A stretch of 64,000 bases of DNA from JADJPG01 sp964491875 (GTDB lineage Bacteria > Verrucomicrobiota > Verrucomicrobiia > Limisphaerales > JADJPG01): NCBI GenBank assembly GCA_964491875.1, contig CAZBIC010000036.1, forward strand, positions 7,833-71,832, written 5' to 3'. Numbering within the stretch: the first letter of the stretch is position 1; each line of letters opens with the position of its first letter. The notes beneath the pieces were generated by a model. The model ran no database searches, had not been told where the DNA came from, and saw only the letters and a program-made list of their open reading frames with translations. A program made the position numbers and the translations under genes. Positions 1-8,900 of this stretch are shown piece after piece.

Positions 1-411
1 CCGTGTGCCCGGCGCCGTCTCGGGCGGCACTTGCAGAGAGTAGGTTTCCGGCCCGTCGGGATTCCCCGGATCATTCACGCGCACCTCCAACGTCGTTCCG
101 CGGAAGAACTCCTCAATCCGCAGCGCCACGTCCTGCGAAACATTCTTTTGAACCTTCCCGGCGTGTGCTGTCGTCTTTGGCTTTTCGCCAGCGGCGAGCG
201 ACTCGTCGTAGGCTCGACGCCGCTCTGGATCGCTCAGGATTTCGTACGCTTCGTTCAGCTCCTGGGTTTTCCGAACCGCCGAGATGGAGCCGGGATTCAG
301 GTCGGGATGAAATTTCTTCGCGAGAATTCGGTAGGCGTCACGAATCTGCTCCGGCGTGCATTTCGCATGCAGGCCCAGCGTCACGTAATGATTTGGCGAA
401 CGAGTTTGCAA
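1..411 (-). CDS. DnaJ-domain co-chaperone (partial, C-terminus outside window)
   Basis: The minus-strand frame encodes an N-terminal J domain. It begins NHYVTLGL, has the helix II/III signature KKFHPDLNP with the HPD tripeptide that stimulates DnaK ATPase, and continues ELNEAYEILSDPERRRAYDE. After a short linker, the frame leaves the window in a region resembling the substrate-binding beta-sandwich of DnaJ/CbpA proteins (SLQVPPE.APGT). No Gly-rich stretch or CxxCxGxG zinc module is seen, so a CbpA-like class is more likely than true DnaJ. The start is uncertain. The open frame reaches an ATG at 510, but that would overlap the divergent gene starting at 491. A TTG at 411 just before the J domain avoids the overlap and is used here. 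Confidence 0.8.
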   Translation of the reverse strand, partial: MQTRSPNHYVTLGLHAKCTPEQIRDAYRILAKKFHPDLNPGSISAVRKTQELNEAYEILSDPERRRAYDESLAAGEKPKTTAHAGKVQKNVSQDVALRIEEFFRGTTLEVRVNDPGNPDGPETYSLQVPPETAPGTR

Positions 412-490
412 GGCACCGACCGTAGCGAAACGTCGCCGGCACCGGAAGCTTGTTTGCGCCGGGTGGGCCGCGCTATCGTCCCGTCCTCGA

Positions 491-2284
491 ATGGCCACGT
501 TCACCAACATCGCCGCCTACAAGTTCGTTCCGCTCGCGGACCCCGGTCCGTTGCGCGGACGCCTGCTCAAGCTCTGCAAGGAATGGCAGCTGCGGGGCAC
601 GATTCTGCTCAGCCCGGAAGGCATCAACCTGTTCGTCGCCGGCGCGCGCGAGAAGATCGATTTGTTGCTCGCTGAGCTGCGGTCGCTGCCGGGGATGGCG
701 AACTTTGAGGTGAAGTTCAGCGAGAGCGACCATCAGCCGTTCAATCGCATGCTCGTGCGGCTGAAGAAGGAGATCATCGCCTTCGGCGTGGACGGCATTG
801 ATCCCGGACGCCAGACCTCGCCCAAGTTGCCGCCGCGCAAACTCAAGGAGTGGCTCGACGACGGCAAGCCGGTTGTGCTGCTCGACACGCGCAACGATTA
901 CGAGGTGAAGCTCGGCACGTTCCGCAATGCGCTGCCGATTGGCGTGGACCATTTCCGCGACTTCCCCGCCGCCGTGCGCAAGCTCCCGCCGGAGATGAAG
1001 GACCAGCCCATCGTGATGTTCTGCACCGGCGGCATCCGTTGCGAGAAGGCCGGGCCGTTTATGGAACGCGAGGGCTTCAAGAACATCTTCCAGCTCGAAG
1101 GCGGCATCCTGAAATACTTCGAGGACTGCGGCGGCGCGCACTACGACGGCGAGTGTTTCGTGTTCGATCAACGCGTCGGTGTCGATCCGTCCCTGCACGA
1201 GACGGAGTCCACGCAGTGCTTCGCGTGCCTCACGCCGCTCACGGCGGAGGAGCAGGCCGACCCGCGTTATGTCGCCGGCCAATCGTGCCCGCACTGTTTC
1301 AAAACGCCCGAGCAGCGCATGGCGGATACAATCGCAGAACGCCACGCCGCCATTCGCCGCGTCACCACGCCGCTGCCCGGCAGCGTCCCGTACGAAAACG
1401 TTCTGCCCGTCAACGTGCCGCAGGAATGCGACGGCCAGCCGCTCATCGACGCCCTCTGTCGCGTCGTCCGCCATGTCCCGCGCGAGGAATGGGAACGCGA
1501 GTTCGAACGCGGCCTCGTGCTGAACACGCGCCACCAAACCATCGCCGCCAGCCACACCGTGCGCGCGGGCGAACGGTACCTGCACAAGTTCCCCAACGTG
1601 ACGGAACCCGACGTCAGTGCCGACATTCGCATCCTGCACGAGGACGAAGCGCTCATCGTCATTCACAAGCCCGCGCCGCTGCCGATGCACGCCGCCGGCC
1701 GTTACAATCGCAATACGCTCCAGCACATTCTCCACGCGGTGTACCATCCGGAGCGCCCGCGACAGGCGCATCGCCTCGACGCAAACACCACCGGTGTCGT
1801 CCTGCTCACCCGCACCCGGCACTTCGCATCGATGCTCCAGCCGCAGTTTGCGCGCGGTGAAGTCTCGAAGTTCTATCTCGTGAAAGCCCACGGCTCGCCG
1901 GCGGAAGATGCGTTCTCCTGCGACGCGCCGATCAGCGCCGAGCCCGGCGAGATCGGCACGCGCGAAGTGGACCACGAAGACGGTTTGCCAGCGCGCACCG
2001 AGTTCCGCGTGATTCGCCGCAACCCCGACGGCACCACGTTGCTGGAGGCGCGTCCGCTCACAGGTCGCACGAACCAGATTCGCGTCCATCTCTGGCATCT
2101 CGGAATGCCGATCTGCGGCGACACCGTCTATCAGGCGAACCGCGTCAAAGGCGCCGTGCAAACGCTCTCCACCAACGCCGCTCCGCTCTGCCTGCATTCC
2201 TGGCGCATCGGCTTCAAGCACCCGCTGCACGGGCAACCGGTGGAGTTCTCCGCACCCGCTCCTGCATGGGCGGAGATGAAATAA
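491..2284 (+). CDS. TrhO-RluA fusion: tRNA uridine hydroxylase (rhodanese) plus RNA pseudouridine synthase
   Basis: This 597-residue protein joins two RNA-modification enzymes. Residues 1-285 match TrhO/YceA: an N-terminal acylphosphatase-like part (LLSPEGINLFVAG), a rhodanese domain with catalytic Cys178 in CTGGIRCEK, and a CxxC...CxxC pair (243/246, 266/269). TrhO makes 5-hydroxyuridine at tRNA position 34. Residues about 315-370 look like an S4-type RNA-binding segment. Residues 375-590 are an RluA-family pseudouridine synthase with catalytic Asp430 in HRLDANTTG and the RPLTGRTNQIRVH motif. Each half is complete by its motifs and the frame is unbroken, so this is a genuine fusion and not a misread. 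The ATG at 491 gives the expected N-terminus. The substrate of the pseudouridine synthase half cannot be told from the sequence. Confidence 0.9.
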   Translation: MATFTNIAAYKFVPLADPGPLRGRLLKLCKEWQLRGTILLSPEGINLFVAGAREKIDLLLAELRSLPGMANFEVKFSESDHQPFNRMLVRLKKEIIAFGVDGIDPGRQTSPKLPPRKLKEWLDDGKPVVLLDTRNDYEVKLGTFRNALPIGVDHFRDFPAAVRKLPPEMKDQPIVMFCTGGIRCEKAGPFMEREGFKNIFQLEGGILKYFEDCGGAHYDGECFVFDQRVGVDPSLHETESTQCFACLTPLTAEEQADPRYVAGQSCPHCFKTPEQRMADTIAERHAAIRRVTTPLPGSVPYENVLPVNVPQECDGQPLIDALCRVVRHVPREEWEREFERGLVLNTRHQTIAASHTVRAGERYLHKFPNVTEPDVSADIRILHEDEALIVIHKPAPLPMHAAGRYNRNTLQHILHAVYHPERPRQAHRLDANTTGVVLLTRTRHFASMLQPQFARGEVSKFYLVKAHGSPAEDAFSCDAPISAEPGEIGTREVDHEDGLPARTEFRVIRRNPDGTTLLEARPLTGRTNQIRVHLWHLGMPICGDTVYQANRVKGAVQTLSTNAAPLCLHSWRIGFKHPLHGQPVEFSAPAPAWAEMK

Positions 2285-2351
2285 TCATCCGCACGCGAGG
2301 GTTTACAGCGCGCCGGGATCTGCGGCAGAGTCTCAGCAAAGCAACACCACT

Positions 2352-3131
2352 ATGAACACGCGCACGATCCTTATCCTCGCCTCCGCCATCACTACTCTCG
2401 CCACCGGCGCACTGCACGCCGCTGACAAACACATCGGCGTGGGCGCCAAGCCTGAGCCGGGTGCCGAGATGATTATCGATGGCTCGCGTGAAATGTTGGA
2501 TGCGAAGTGGACCTACTGGCAGGGACCGCGCTTTGCCTCGTCGCTGCCCATCAAGTGGAAGATTGTCGATGACCCGGTGGACAAAGGCACCTGCGTAATG
2601 ACCGACGACCCAGCCGCGGCTGGCGGCAAATACGGCGCGGCCGACATCGTGACGAAGAAGGCTTACCGTGACTTCCGGCTGCACATTGAGTTCTGCGTGA
2701 TGAACCCGCGCGGGAACAGCGGTGTGTATTTGCAGAACCGCTACGAGATTCAAATTCAGGAAGGCGACAAGACCAAGCACGGCATGGGCGCCGTGATCAA
2801 CGAAAGCGAATCGCCCTACCACGCGTTCAATGGCCTGAAGCAGTGGAACTCTTACGACATCGTGTTCCGCGCCGCGCGCTTCACCGACGGAAAGCGAACG
2901 GAGAAGGCCATCGTGACGATGTATTTCAACGGAAAGAAGGTTCACGAGAACTTCCCGATCAACCAGGTGTGGGGTGGACCCAACTCCGGCGTTGATGGCG
3001 GAAACGACGGCGGCAAGGGCATTACCGACACGCCTCAAGGTTTGAAGCTCCAGGCCGAGGGCCACGACGTGCGCTACCGCAACGCGTGGATTAAGGAACT
3101 CGATTTGCAGGAAGCGAATACCGATCTTTAA
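2352..3131 (+). CDS. Secreted DUF1080 protein (3-keto-disaccharide hydrolase/LamG-like fold)
   Basis: This 259-residue protein starts with a signal peptide ending near ALHA/AD, about residue 23. The rest is a DUF1080 domain, a concanavalin-like beta-sandwich. The recognisable core is AYRDFRLHIEFCVMNPRGNSGVYLQNRYEIQI, read here as KKAYRDFRLHIEF then NSGVYLQNRYEIQI, and it ends with GHDVRYRNAWIKEL. Some DUF1080 proteins hydrolyse 3-keto-glycosides; many others have no assigned substrate. The family is strongly expanded in Planctomycetes and Verrucomicrobia. The polysaccharide deacetylase starts 20 bp downstream, so the two probably share a transcript and act on exported carbohydrate. The substrate is unknown. 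Confidence 0.85.
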   Translation: MNTRTILILASAITTLATGALHAADKHIGVGAKPEPGAEMIIDGSREMLDAKWTYWQGPRFASSLPIKWKIVDDPVDKGTCVMTDDPAAAGGKYGAADIVTKKAYRDFRLHIEFCVMNPRGNSGVYLQNRYEIQIQEGDKTKHGMGAVINESESPYHAFNGLKQWNSYDIVFRAARFTDGKRTEKAIVTMYFNGKKVHENFPINQVWGGPNSGVDGGNDGGKGITDTPQGLKLQAEGHDVRYRNAWIKELDLQEANTDL

Positions 3132-3151
3132 GTGCCGACGCTCGAATCCAC

Positions 3152-4039
3152 ATGAACAAGCGCTGGCGCCGGCTTCTCGCAACGGTCTGTTGGTACGTTC
3201 TCATTCTCGTTGCCTTCGTTCCCCTTTTCGCGACCGCCACCGAGCCGGTTCCCGACAAGGTCATCGTCCTCACCTTCGATGACTCCGTCGCATCGCATTA
3301 CACCGTCGCGCGACCGCTGCTGAAGCGTTACGGCTTCGGTGCGACCTTCTTCATCACGGAAGGCTTCAGCTTCCGCACGAACAAGAAGGATTACATGACT
3401 TGGGAACAGATCGCCGAACTGCATCGCGACGGATTTGAGATTGGCAATCACACCCGCGATCACCTCGGCATCAACATTCACAACGCCGTTCGATTGAAGG
3501 AACAACTCGACGCGATCAACGATCGTTGTCGCGAGCATGGCATTCCCACCCCGGTGACTTTCGCGTGGCCGGGAAATGCGTTTCATACGAATGCCCTGCC
3601 CGTCTTGCAGGCCGCTGGCATTCGCTTCGCGCGACGGGGCGGCGAACCGGAGGTTCCGTATCAGAAGGGCGGCGGCGTGGCTTACGAACCGGACGCCGAT
3701 CATCCCCTGCTCATCCCCACAGCCGGCGACGCCCGCCCGAACTGGACGCTGGAGAATCTCAAGCAGGCAACCGCCATGGCGCGCAACGGACGCATCGCCG
3801 TGCTCCAGTTTCACGGCGTGCCCGACCACGAGCATCCATGGGTGAACACGCCCAAGGAACGTTTCGAGGAATACATGGCGTGGCTGCACGCGGAGGGCTA
3901 CAAGGTCATCGCCTTGCGCGATGTTGCCCGTTACACTGATCCTCGCTTCATGCCTGCCAATCCACTGCAGGCCATTCAACGCCGGCTGCAAGCGCAGGCT
4001 TCCAACACCAGCAGCAACACCCCGGCAAAGCAGCCTTGA
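3152..4039 (+). CDS. Secreted polysaccharide deacetylase (NodB homology domain)
   Basis: This 295-residue protein has an N-terminal hydrophobic segment (about residues 8-29) acting as signal peptide or anchor, then a NodB/CE4 domain. Motif 1 is LTFDDS with Asp43 (catalytic base) and Asp44 (metal). Motif 2 is HTRDH, giving metal ligands His100 and His104. A later segment FAWPGNAFHTNALPVLQAAG stands where motif 3 (RxxxP-type) usually lies, but with Trp-Pro and no clear Arg. The family removes N- or O-acetyl groups from chitin, peptidoglycan or xylan; substrate cannot be called. It is 20 bp from the DUF1080 gene. Its TGA ends exactly where the convergent XRE regulator ends, with no room for an intergenic terminator. 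Confidence 0.88.
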   Translation: MNKRWRRLLATVCWYVLILVAFVPLFATATEPVPDKVIVLTFDDSVASHYTVARPLLKRYGFGATFFITEGFSFRTNKKDYMTWEQIAELHRDGFEIGNHTRDHLGINIHNAVRLKEQLDAINDRCREHGIPTPVTFAWPGNAFHTNALPVLQAAGIRFARRGGEPEVPYQKGGGVAYEPDADHPLLIPTAGDARPNWTLENLKQATAMARNGRIAVLQFHGVPDHEHPWVNTPKERFEEYMAWLHAEGYKVIALRDVARYTDPRFMPANPLQAIQRRLQAQASNTSSNTPAKQP

Positions 4040-4645
4040 TCAGCGGTAGATATCCACGAGGAAGACCAGCGCCTCGCCCTTCCCGAGATTGATAATCGCG
4101 TGCGGAACATCCGCACGATACGTCGCTGAATCCCCGGGACCGAGATCCTCTGCGTCGGCCGCTGACTCCACTCTTACCTGGCCTTTTTGCACGGTGAGGA
4201 ACTCGCGCGTTCCTTCAAAGTGCGCCGAGCTCCGCAACGCTCCGCCCGGCTGTAACTGCACTTCGTAGAACTCCACGTCTTTCTCCAGATTCAACGGACT
4301 CAAGGTCCGGACACGCGAGAACTTGTCGGAGCGATAATGAAAGGCGTGATCGTTGGCGCGAATCACTGTCACGGCGGAACTCGCGCCCGGCACCTCCAGC
4401 AACTCGCCCAGCGTCATTCCAAACGCCTGCGCGATCCGCAGCGTGACCGCGAGGGTGGGATTCGCCTGCTCGCGTTCGATCTGACTGAGCATGGAACGGC
4501 TCACGCCGCTGGCATTGGCCAGCGCTTCCAGTGACCAGCCGCGATCGGATCGTAACTGTTTCACACGGGCACCGAGGTGGCGGTTGATGGCTTCCGTCGG
4601 CGCGGAGCCTGTCTTCTTCTCGCTGGGTTTACGTTTGGTCGTCAT
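4040..4645 (-). CDS. XRE-family transcriptional regulator with C-terminal cupin sensor
   Basis: This 201-residue regulator has a helix-turn-helix (about residues 25-82; GVSRSMLSQIEREQANPTL is the recognition region) followed by a cupin_2 domain (about 110-200, with EGTREFLTVQKGQVRVE and LGPGDSATYRADVPHAI). XRE-cupin proteins (PuuR/SutR type) usually control amino-acid, amine or sulfur metabolism, with the cupin as effector pocket. The open frame extends upstream to 4774, but the extra 43 residues are low-quality and run through the repeat array, so ATG 4645 (MTTKRKPSEKK) is chosen. It is divergent from threonine dehydrogenase. The first repeat of the putative operator array lies 15 bp upstream of the chosen start, which suggests autoregulation. 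The effector is not visible from the sequence. Confidence 0.88.
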   Translation of the reverse strand: MTTKRKPSEKKTGSAPTEAINRHLGARVKQLRSDRGWSLEALANASGVSRSMLSQIEREQANPTLAVTLRIAQAFGMTLGELLEVPGASSAVTVIRANDHAFHYRSDKFSRVRTLSPLNLEKDVEFYEVQLQPGGALRSSAHFEGTREFLTVQKGQVRVESAADAEDLGPGDSATYRADVPHAIINLGKGEALVFLVDIYR

Positions 4646-4655
4646 GGCACCACTT

Positions 4656-4730
4656 CCTGTATACTGGAATCTGTTCTTGCATACCGGACGCCTGAATCTA
4701 CTATACCGCACATGGCATCCGACATACTGG
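4656..4730. promoter_or_regulatory. Phased direct-repeat operator array between the XRE-cupin gene and tdh
   Basis: Four copies of [CT]ATAC[CT]G[GC] occur: TATACTGG at 4660, CATACCGG at 4680, TATACCGC at 4702 and CATACTGG at 4723. Start-to-start spacings are 20, 22 and 21 bp, about two helical turns, placing the copies on one DNA face. The first copy sits in a near-palindrome CCTGTATACTGG (4656-4667, one mismatched pair). A minus-strand TATAGT (4700-4705), a good -10 hexamer for the regulator, overlaps copy 3. This is the likely binding region for the regulator, controlling itself and the 4834-14105 operon. The repeats are seen directly; binding is inferred. Confidence 0.65.
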
Positions 4731-4833
4731 AAACCCTGCAAGTCCCCGCCGCCAATGGCAAGCCAGGATTCCACACGCGTTTGTCAGACGTCACCGCGTC
4801 CGCATCCAACCCCGTTTCGCCAGTCACGAACCC

Positions 4834-5871
4834 ATGAAGACCATGAAAGCCCTCGTCAAATCCCACGCGAAACCCGGCCTGTGGCTGGAGGAGATCCCCG
4901 TTCCGACGGCTGGCATCAACGACGTGTTGATTCGCGTCCACAAGACTGGAATCTGCGGCACCGACCTCCACATCTACAAATGGGATGCCTGGGCGCAAAA
5001 GACGATTCCGGTACCGATGGCCGTCGGACACGAGTTCGTGGGTGAGATTGTCGAGATCGGTTCGAACGTAAATGACTTCAAGCCGGGCGACATCGTCAGC
5101 GCCGAGGGGCATGTCGTTTGCGGACGCTGCCGGAACTGTCTCGCCGGCCGACGACACCTCTGCGCCGATACGAAGGGCATTGGCGTCAATCGCCCCGGCG
5201 CGTTCGCAGAATACATCTCCGTCCCGATGACCAATGTCTGGCATCATCAGCCCAACATCGATCGTGATGTCGCCGCGATTTTTGATCCATTCGGCAACGC
5301 CGTTCACACGGCGCTTTCCTTCGACGTGCTCGGTGAGGACGTCCTTATCACCGGCGCCGGGCCGATTGGCATCATGGCCGCTGCCATCGCCAAGCACGCG
5401 GGCGCGCGCTTCATCGTCATCACCGACGTGAACGATTACCGCCTGGACCTTGCAAAGAAGATGGGCGCCTCCGTGGCAGTGAATGTCGCGAAGACATCAC
5501 TCGCCGCCGTGCAGAAGGAACTCGGCATGAAGGAAGGTTTCGATGTGGGGCTCGAGATGTCCGGCAATCCCGCGGCGTTCCGCGACATGATCGACAACAT
5601 GTGCCACGGCGGTAAGATCGCGATGCTCGGGATTCCGTCCGAGCAGATCGCCATCGACTGGAACAAGGTCGTCTTCAACATGCTCACGATAAAAGGCATT
5701 TACGGACGCGAGATGTATGAGACCTGGTACAAGATGACCGTAATGCTCGAAAGCGGGCTCGACATCCGCCCCGTCATCACGCATCGCTTTCACTACTCGG
5801 ATTTCGAGAATGGATTCCAGGCGATGCTCAGCGGCCAGTCTGGAAAGGTTGTTCTCGACTGGCTGAGCTGA
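4834..5871 (+). CDS. tdh: L-threonine 3-dehydrogenase
   Basis: This 345-residue zinc-dependent medium-chain dehydrogenase oxidises L-threonine to 2-amino-3-ketobutyrate using NAD+. Catalytic zinc ligands are Cys41 in GICGTDLHIYKWD and His66 in GHEFVGEI. The structural zinc loop GRCRNCLAGRRHLC supplies Cys96, 99, 102 and 110. The Rossmann motif is ITGAGPIGIMAAAIA. Length and the HIYKWD segment match E. coli Tdh (341 residues) and not generic sorbitol or alcohol dehydrogenases. The partner enzyme Kbl lies at 12921 in the same run of genes, completing conversion to glycine and acetyl-CoA. It is the first gene after the repeat array. ATG 4834 is used; ATG 4843 is equally possible. Confidence 0.93.
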   Translation: MKTMKALVKSHAKPGLWLEEIPVPTAGINDVLIRVHKTGICGTDLHIYKWDAWAQKTIPVPMAVGHEFVGEIVEIGSNVNDFKPGDIVSAEGHVVCGRCRNCLAGRRHLCADTKGIGVNRPGAFAEYISVPMTNVWHHQPNIDRDVAAIFDPFGNAVHTALSFDVLGEDVLITGAGPIGIMAAAIAKHAGARFIVITDVNDYRLDLAKKMGASVAVNVAKTSLAAVQKELGMKEGFDVGLEMSGNPAAFRDMIDNMCHGGKIAMLGIPSEQIAIDWNKVVFNMLTIKGIYGREMYETWYKMTVMLESGLDIRPVITHRFHYSDFENGFQAMLSGQSGKVVLDWLS

Positions 5872-5913
5872 GGGCGACCCATTCACCCCTGACTTGCGAA
5901 AAGCTGCTCAACG

Positions 5914-8900
5914 ATGAACCAAACCGCTTCACACGCCGAACTCGTTGAAAGCGCCGTTGCGCTGGCGCGCGCGCTGCAGGAGCGGGCGACGGCGCTGCAA
6001 TCCCCGGCGGAGCGGCGCCAGCAGGCCGAGCTGGATCGAATGCTCCAGACCGCAGCGGACAAGGTGACGCTCGTCCAATTGACGGACCAGGCGTTCCGAT
6101 GTCGCGCCGAGAGCCGCACCGCGGAGCATCTGACTCATATTCTCGATGTGCAGGGCGTGCCCCGCTTCTTCAGCCCGATCGATCGCGCCCTGCTCCGCGG
6201 GTTCCAAACCTTTGGCGGCTGGTTGCCCGGTGTATCCGTGCCGCTCGTGAAGGAGCACATGCAGCACGAGACGGCCAACGTCGTGCTGCCGGCTGAAACA
6301 GATCTGCTCCGGGAACATTTGGGCGCACGTTACCGCGACGGCGTGCGGATGAACCTTAACTTCCTCGGTGAATCGTTGCTGGGCGAGGCGGAAGCCACGC
6401 ATCGCCTGGAAAAGTATCTCGCCGCGCTGCAGCTTCCCGAAGTCGAGGTGCTGTCCGTCAAGATCTCCACGCTTTACTCGCAGATCTCGGCACTGGCTCG
6501 CGAGCATACGCTCCAAGTGCTGTGCGACCGGTTGGAAATCCTTTACCGCAACGCCGCCCGCCTGCGTTTTCGACGCGTCGATGGAACGGAGACACCGAAG
6601 TTCATCTACCTCGATATGGAGGAATACCGGGATCTCCATCTCACGGCGGAGGCATTCATGCGCACGCTGGACCGGCCGGGATTGAAAGACGTTCAGGCCG
6701 GCATCGCATTGCAAGGTTACATCCCTGATTCCGCCCGCGTGCGGCGCTCACTGAACGAATGGGCGCAGCGCAGAGTCGCATCCGGCGGCGCACCGATCAC
6801 CATCCGGATCGTAAAAGGCGCGAACATGGAGATGGAACGCGTCGAGGCGTCCATCCGCGACTGGCCCCAAGCCCCCTTCCAGACGAAGCGCGAGACGGAC
6901 GCGAACTACAAACGGATGCTTCAGGAGGCAATGCGTCCCGAGAATCTCGCCGGCGTCCATGTCGGAGTGGCGTCGCACAATTTATTTGATCTCGCCTACG
7001 GGCTGGCCCTGGCCGCCGATGCGGAGTCCGGAGATCGCGTGCAGTTCGAGATGCTCGAAGGCATGGCGAATCATCAACGACGCGCCTTGCTTGAGCAGAC
7101 GCGCAGCCTGCTTCTCTACGCGCCAGCCTGCCGGAAGGAGGAGTTCCTCAACGCCATCGGCTATCTCATCCGACGGCTGGATGAGAACACCGGCCCGGAG
7201 AACTTTCTCCGCCACGCATTCAGGCTCAAGGTCGGCTCGCCGGATTGGGAGCAACTGGAACGGGGATTCCGACACGCGTTCACCGTCGCTGTTTCCGATG
7301 CTCCGCGGCGCACGCAGAACCGGATGACCGAACGCTTCGAACAGCCGCGAGCGGAAATGGTGTGGAACCAGTTCGAGAACGAACCGGACACGGATTGGTC
7401 TCTGCCGGAGAATAGCCGATGGGCGGAACAGATCGTGGCGCGCTTGGCGGCTGCGACGAAGGTAATACCGCTCATCATCGGGGGCCAGGAGCTGTTGCCT
7501 CAGGCTCACCCCGGTGCGATCGGACATTGCAAGGATCCTTCGCGGCCCGGCGCTGTCGTCGCGCACTACGCCCAGGCTACGAACAGCGACATCGACCACG
7601 CTGTGAAGTGCGCAAAGACCGATCCTGACGGCTGGCGGACGCGAGGCATTGACGCCCGCAACGAGATTCTCGGCCGCGTGGCACAGGAGATTCGTCGCTC
7701 ACGCGCAGACCTGATGTGGGCCGCGCTGGCCAACGGCGGCAAGACGCTCGCGGAGTCCGATCCGGAAGTCAGCGAGGCGATTGATTTCCTGGAATTTTAC
7801 CGCGCTTCCGCCCGAATCTTCGCGCCCTCTCAATCCACCGGCCGCGGAGTGATCGCCGTGGTGCCACCGTGGAATTTTCCGATCGCGATTCCCTGCGGAG
7901 GCATCGCCGCCGCGCTCGCCGCTGGAAACACTGTCATCCTGAAACCCGCGTCGGACACCGTGCTCGTCGCATGGGAGCTCTGTCAGTGTTTCTGGCGGGC
8001 CGGCGTGCCCAAGACTGCGCTGCAGTTCGCGCCGTGTCCCGGCGGCGGTGCTGGAGCGCGGCTGGTGGGGCACCCCGACGTGGATGCCGTCATTTTGACC
8101 GGCGGAACGGATACGGCGCTGCGCATGTTGACGGCGCGCCCGAATCTGAAGCTCTTCGCAGAAACCGGCGGCAAGAACGCGACGATCGTCACGGCCTTGA
8201 GCGACCGCGAACTCGCCATCAAGCATGTTGTGCAATCCGCGTTCGGCCACAGCGGACAGAAGTGTTCCGCGACATCACTGCTGTTGCTGGAGGCCGAAGT
8301 TTACGACGATCCTGGCTTCAAGCGCATGCTCTGCGATGCCGTGAAAAGTCTCCGTGTGGGCAGTGCGTGGGATTTGGCGACGCGAGTTGGACCGCTCATC
8401 CGTCCGCCCTCAGGCGATCTGGACAACGGACTGAAGACTTTGGAGCCCGGTGAAAGCTGGGCGGTGTTGCCGCAGCGCGTTGGCGACAATCTGCATCTCT
8501 GGTCGCCGGGGGTGAAGTATGGCGTCACGCCCGGCAGCTACACGCACCTGACGGAGTTCTTCGGCCCGGTCCTTGGCGTCATGCGCTTCGAACGACTCGA
8601 AGAAGCCATCGCCCTCGTCAACCAAACCGGCTATGGCCTGACCAGCGGTTTGCAAAGTCTCGATGATCGCGAACATGCCCGGTGGAGGGCTGAAGTTCGC
8701 GCGGGCAACCTCTACCTCAACCGTGGCACCACCGGAGCAATCGTCCTGCGCCAGCCGTTCGGCGGCATGGGCAAGAGCTGTTTCGGCTCCGGCATGAAGG
8801 CGGGTGGGCCCAACTATCTCGCGCAGCTCATGACGTTCGCCGAAGCCGACGTATCAGAAATTGACCCCACACCAGTCAATCATCCGAATCTCGAAGCACT

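Noticed and set aside
473..2236. Long minus-strand open frame (587 codons) antisense to the TrhO-RluA gene
   Set aside because: The plus-strand frame has two complete enzyme domains; the antisense frame is compositional, produced by high GC third positions.
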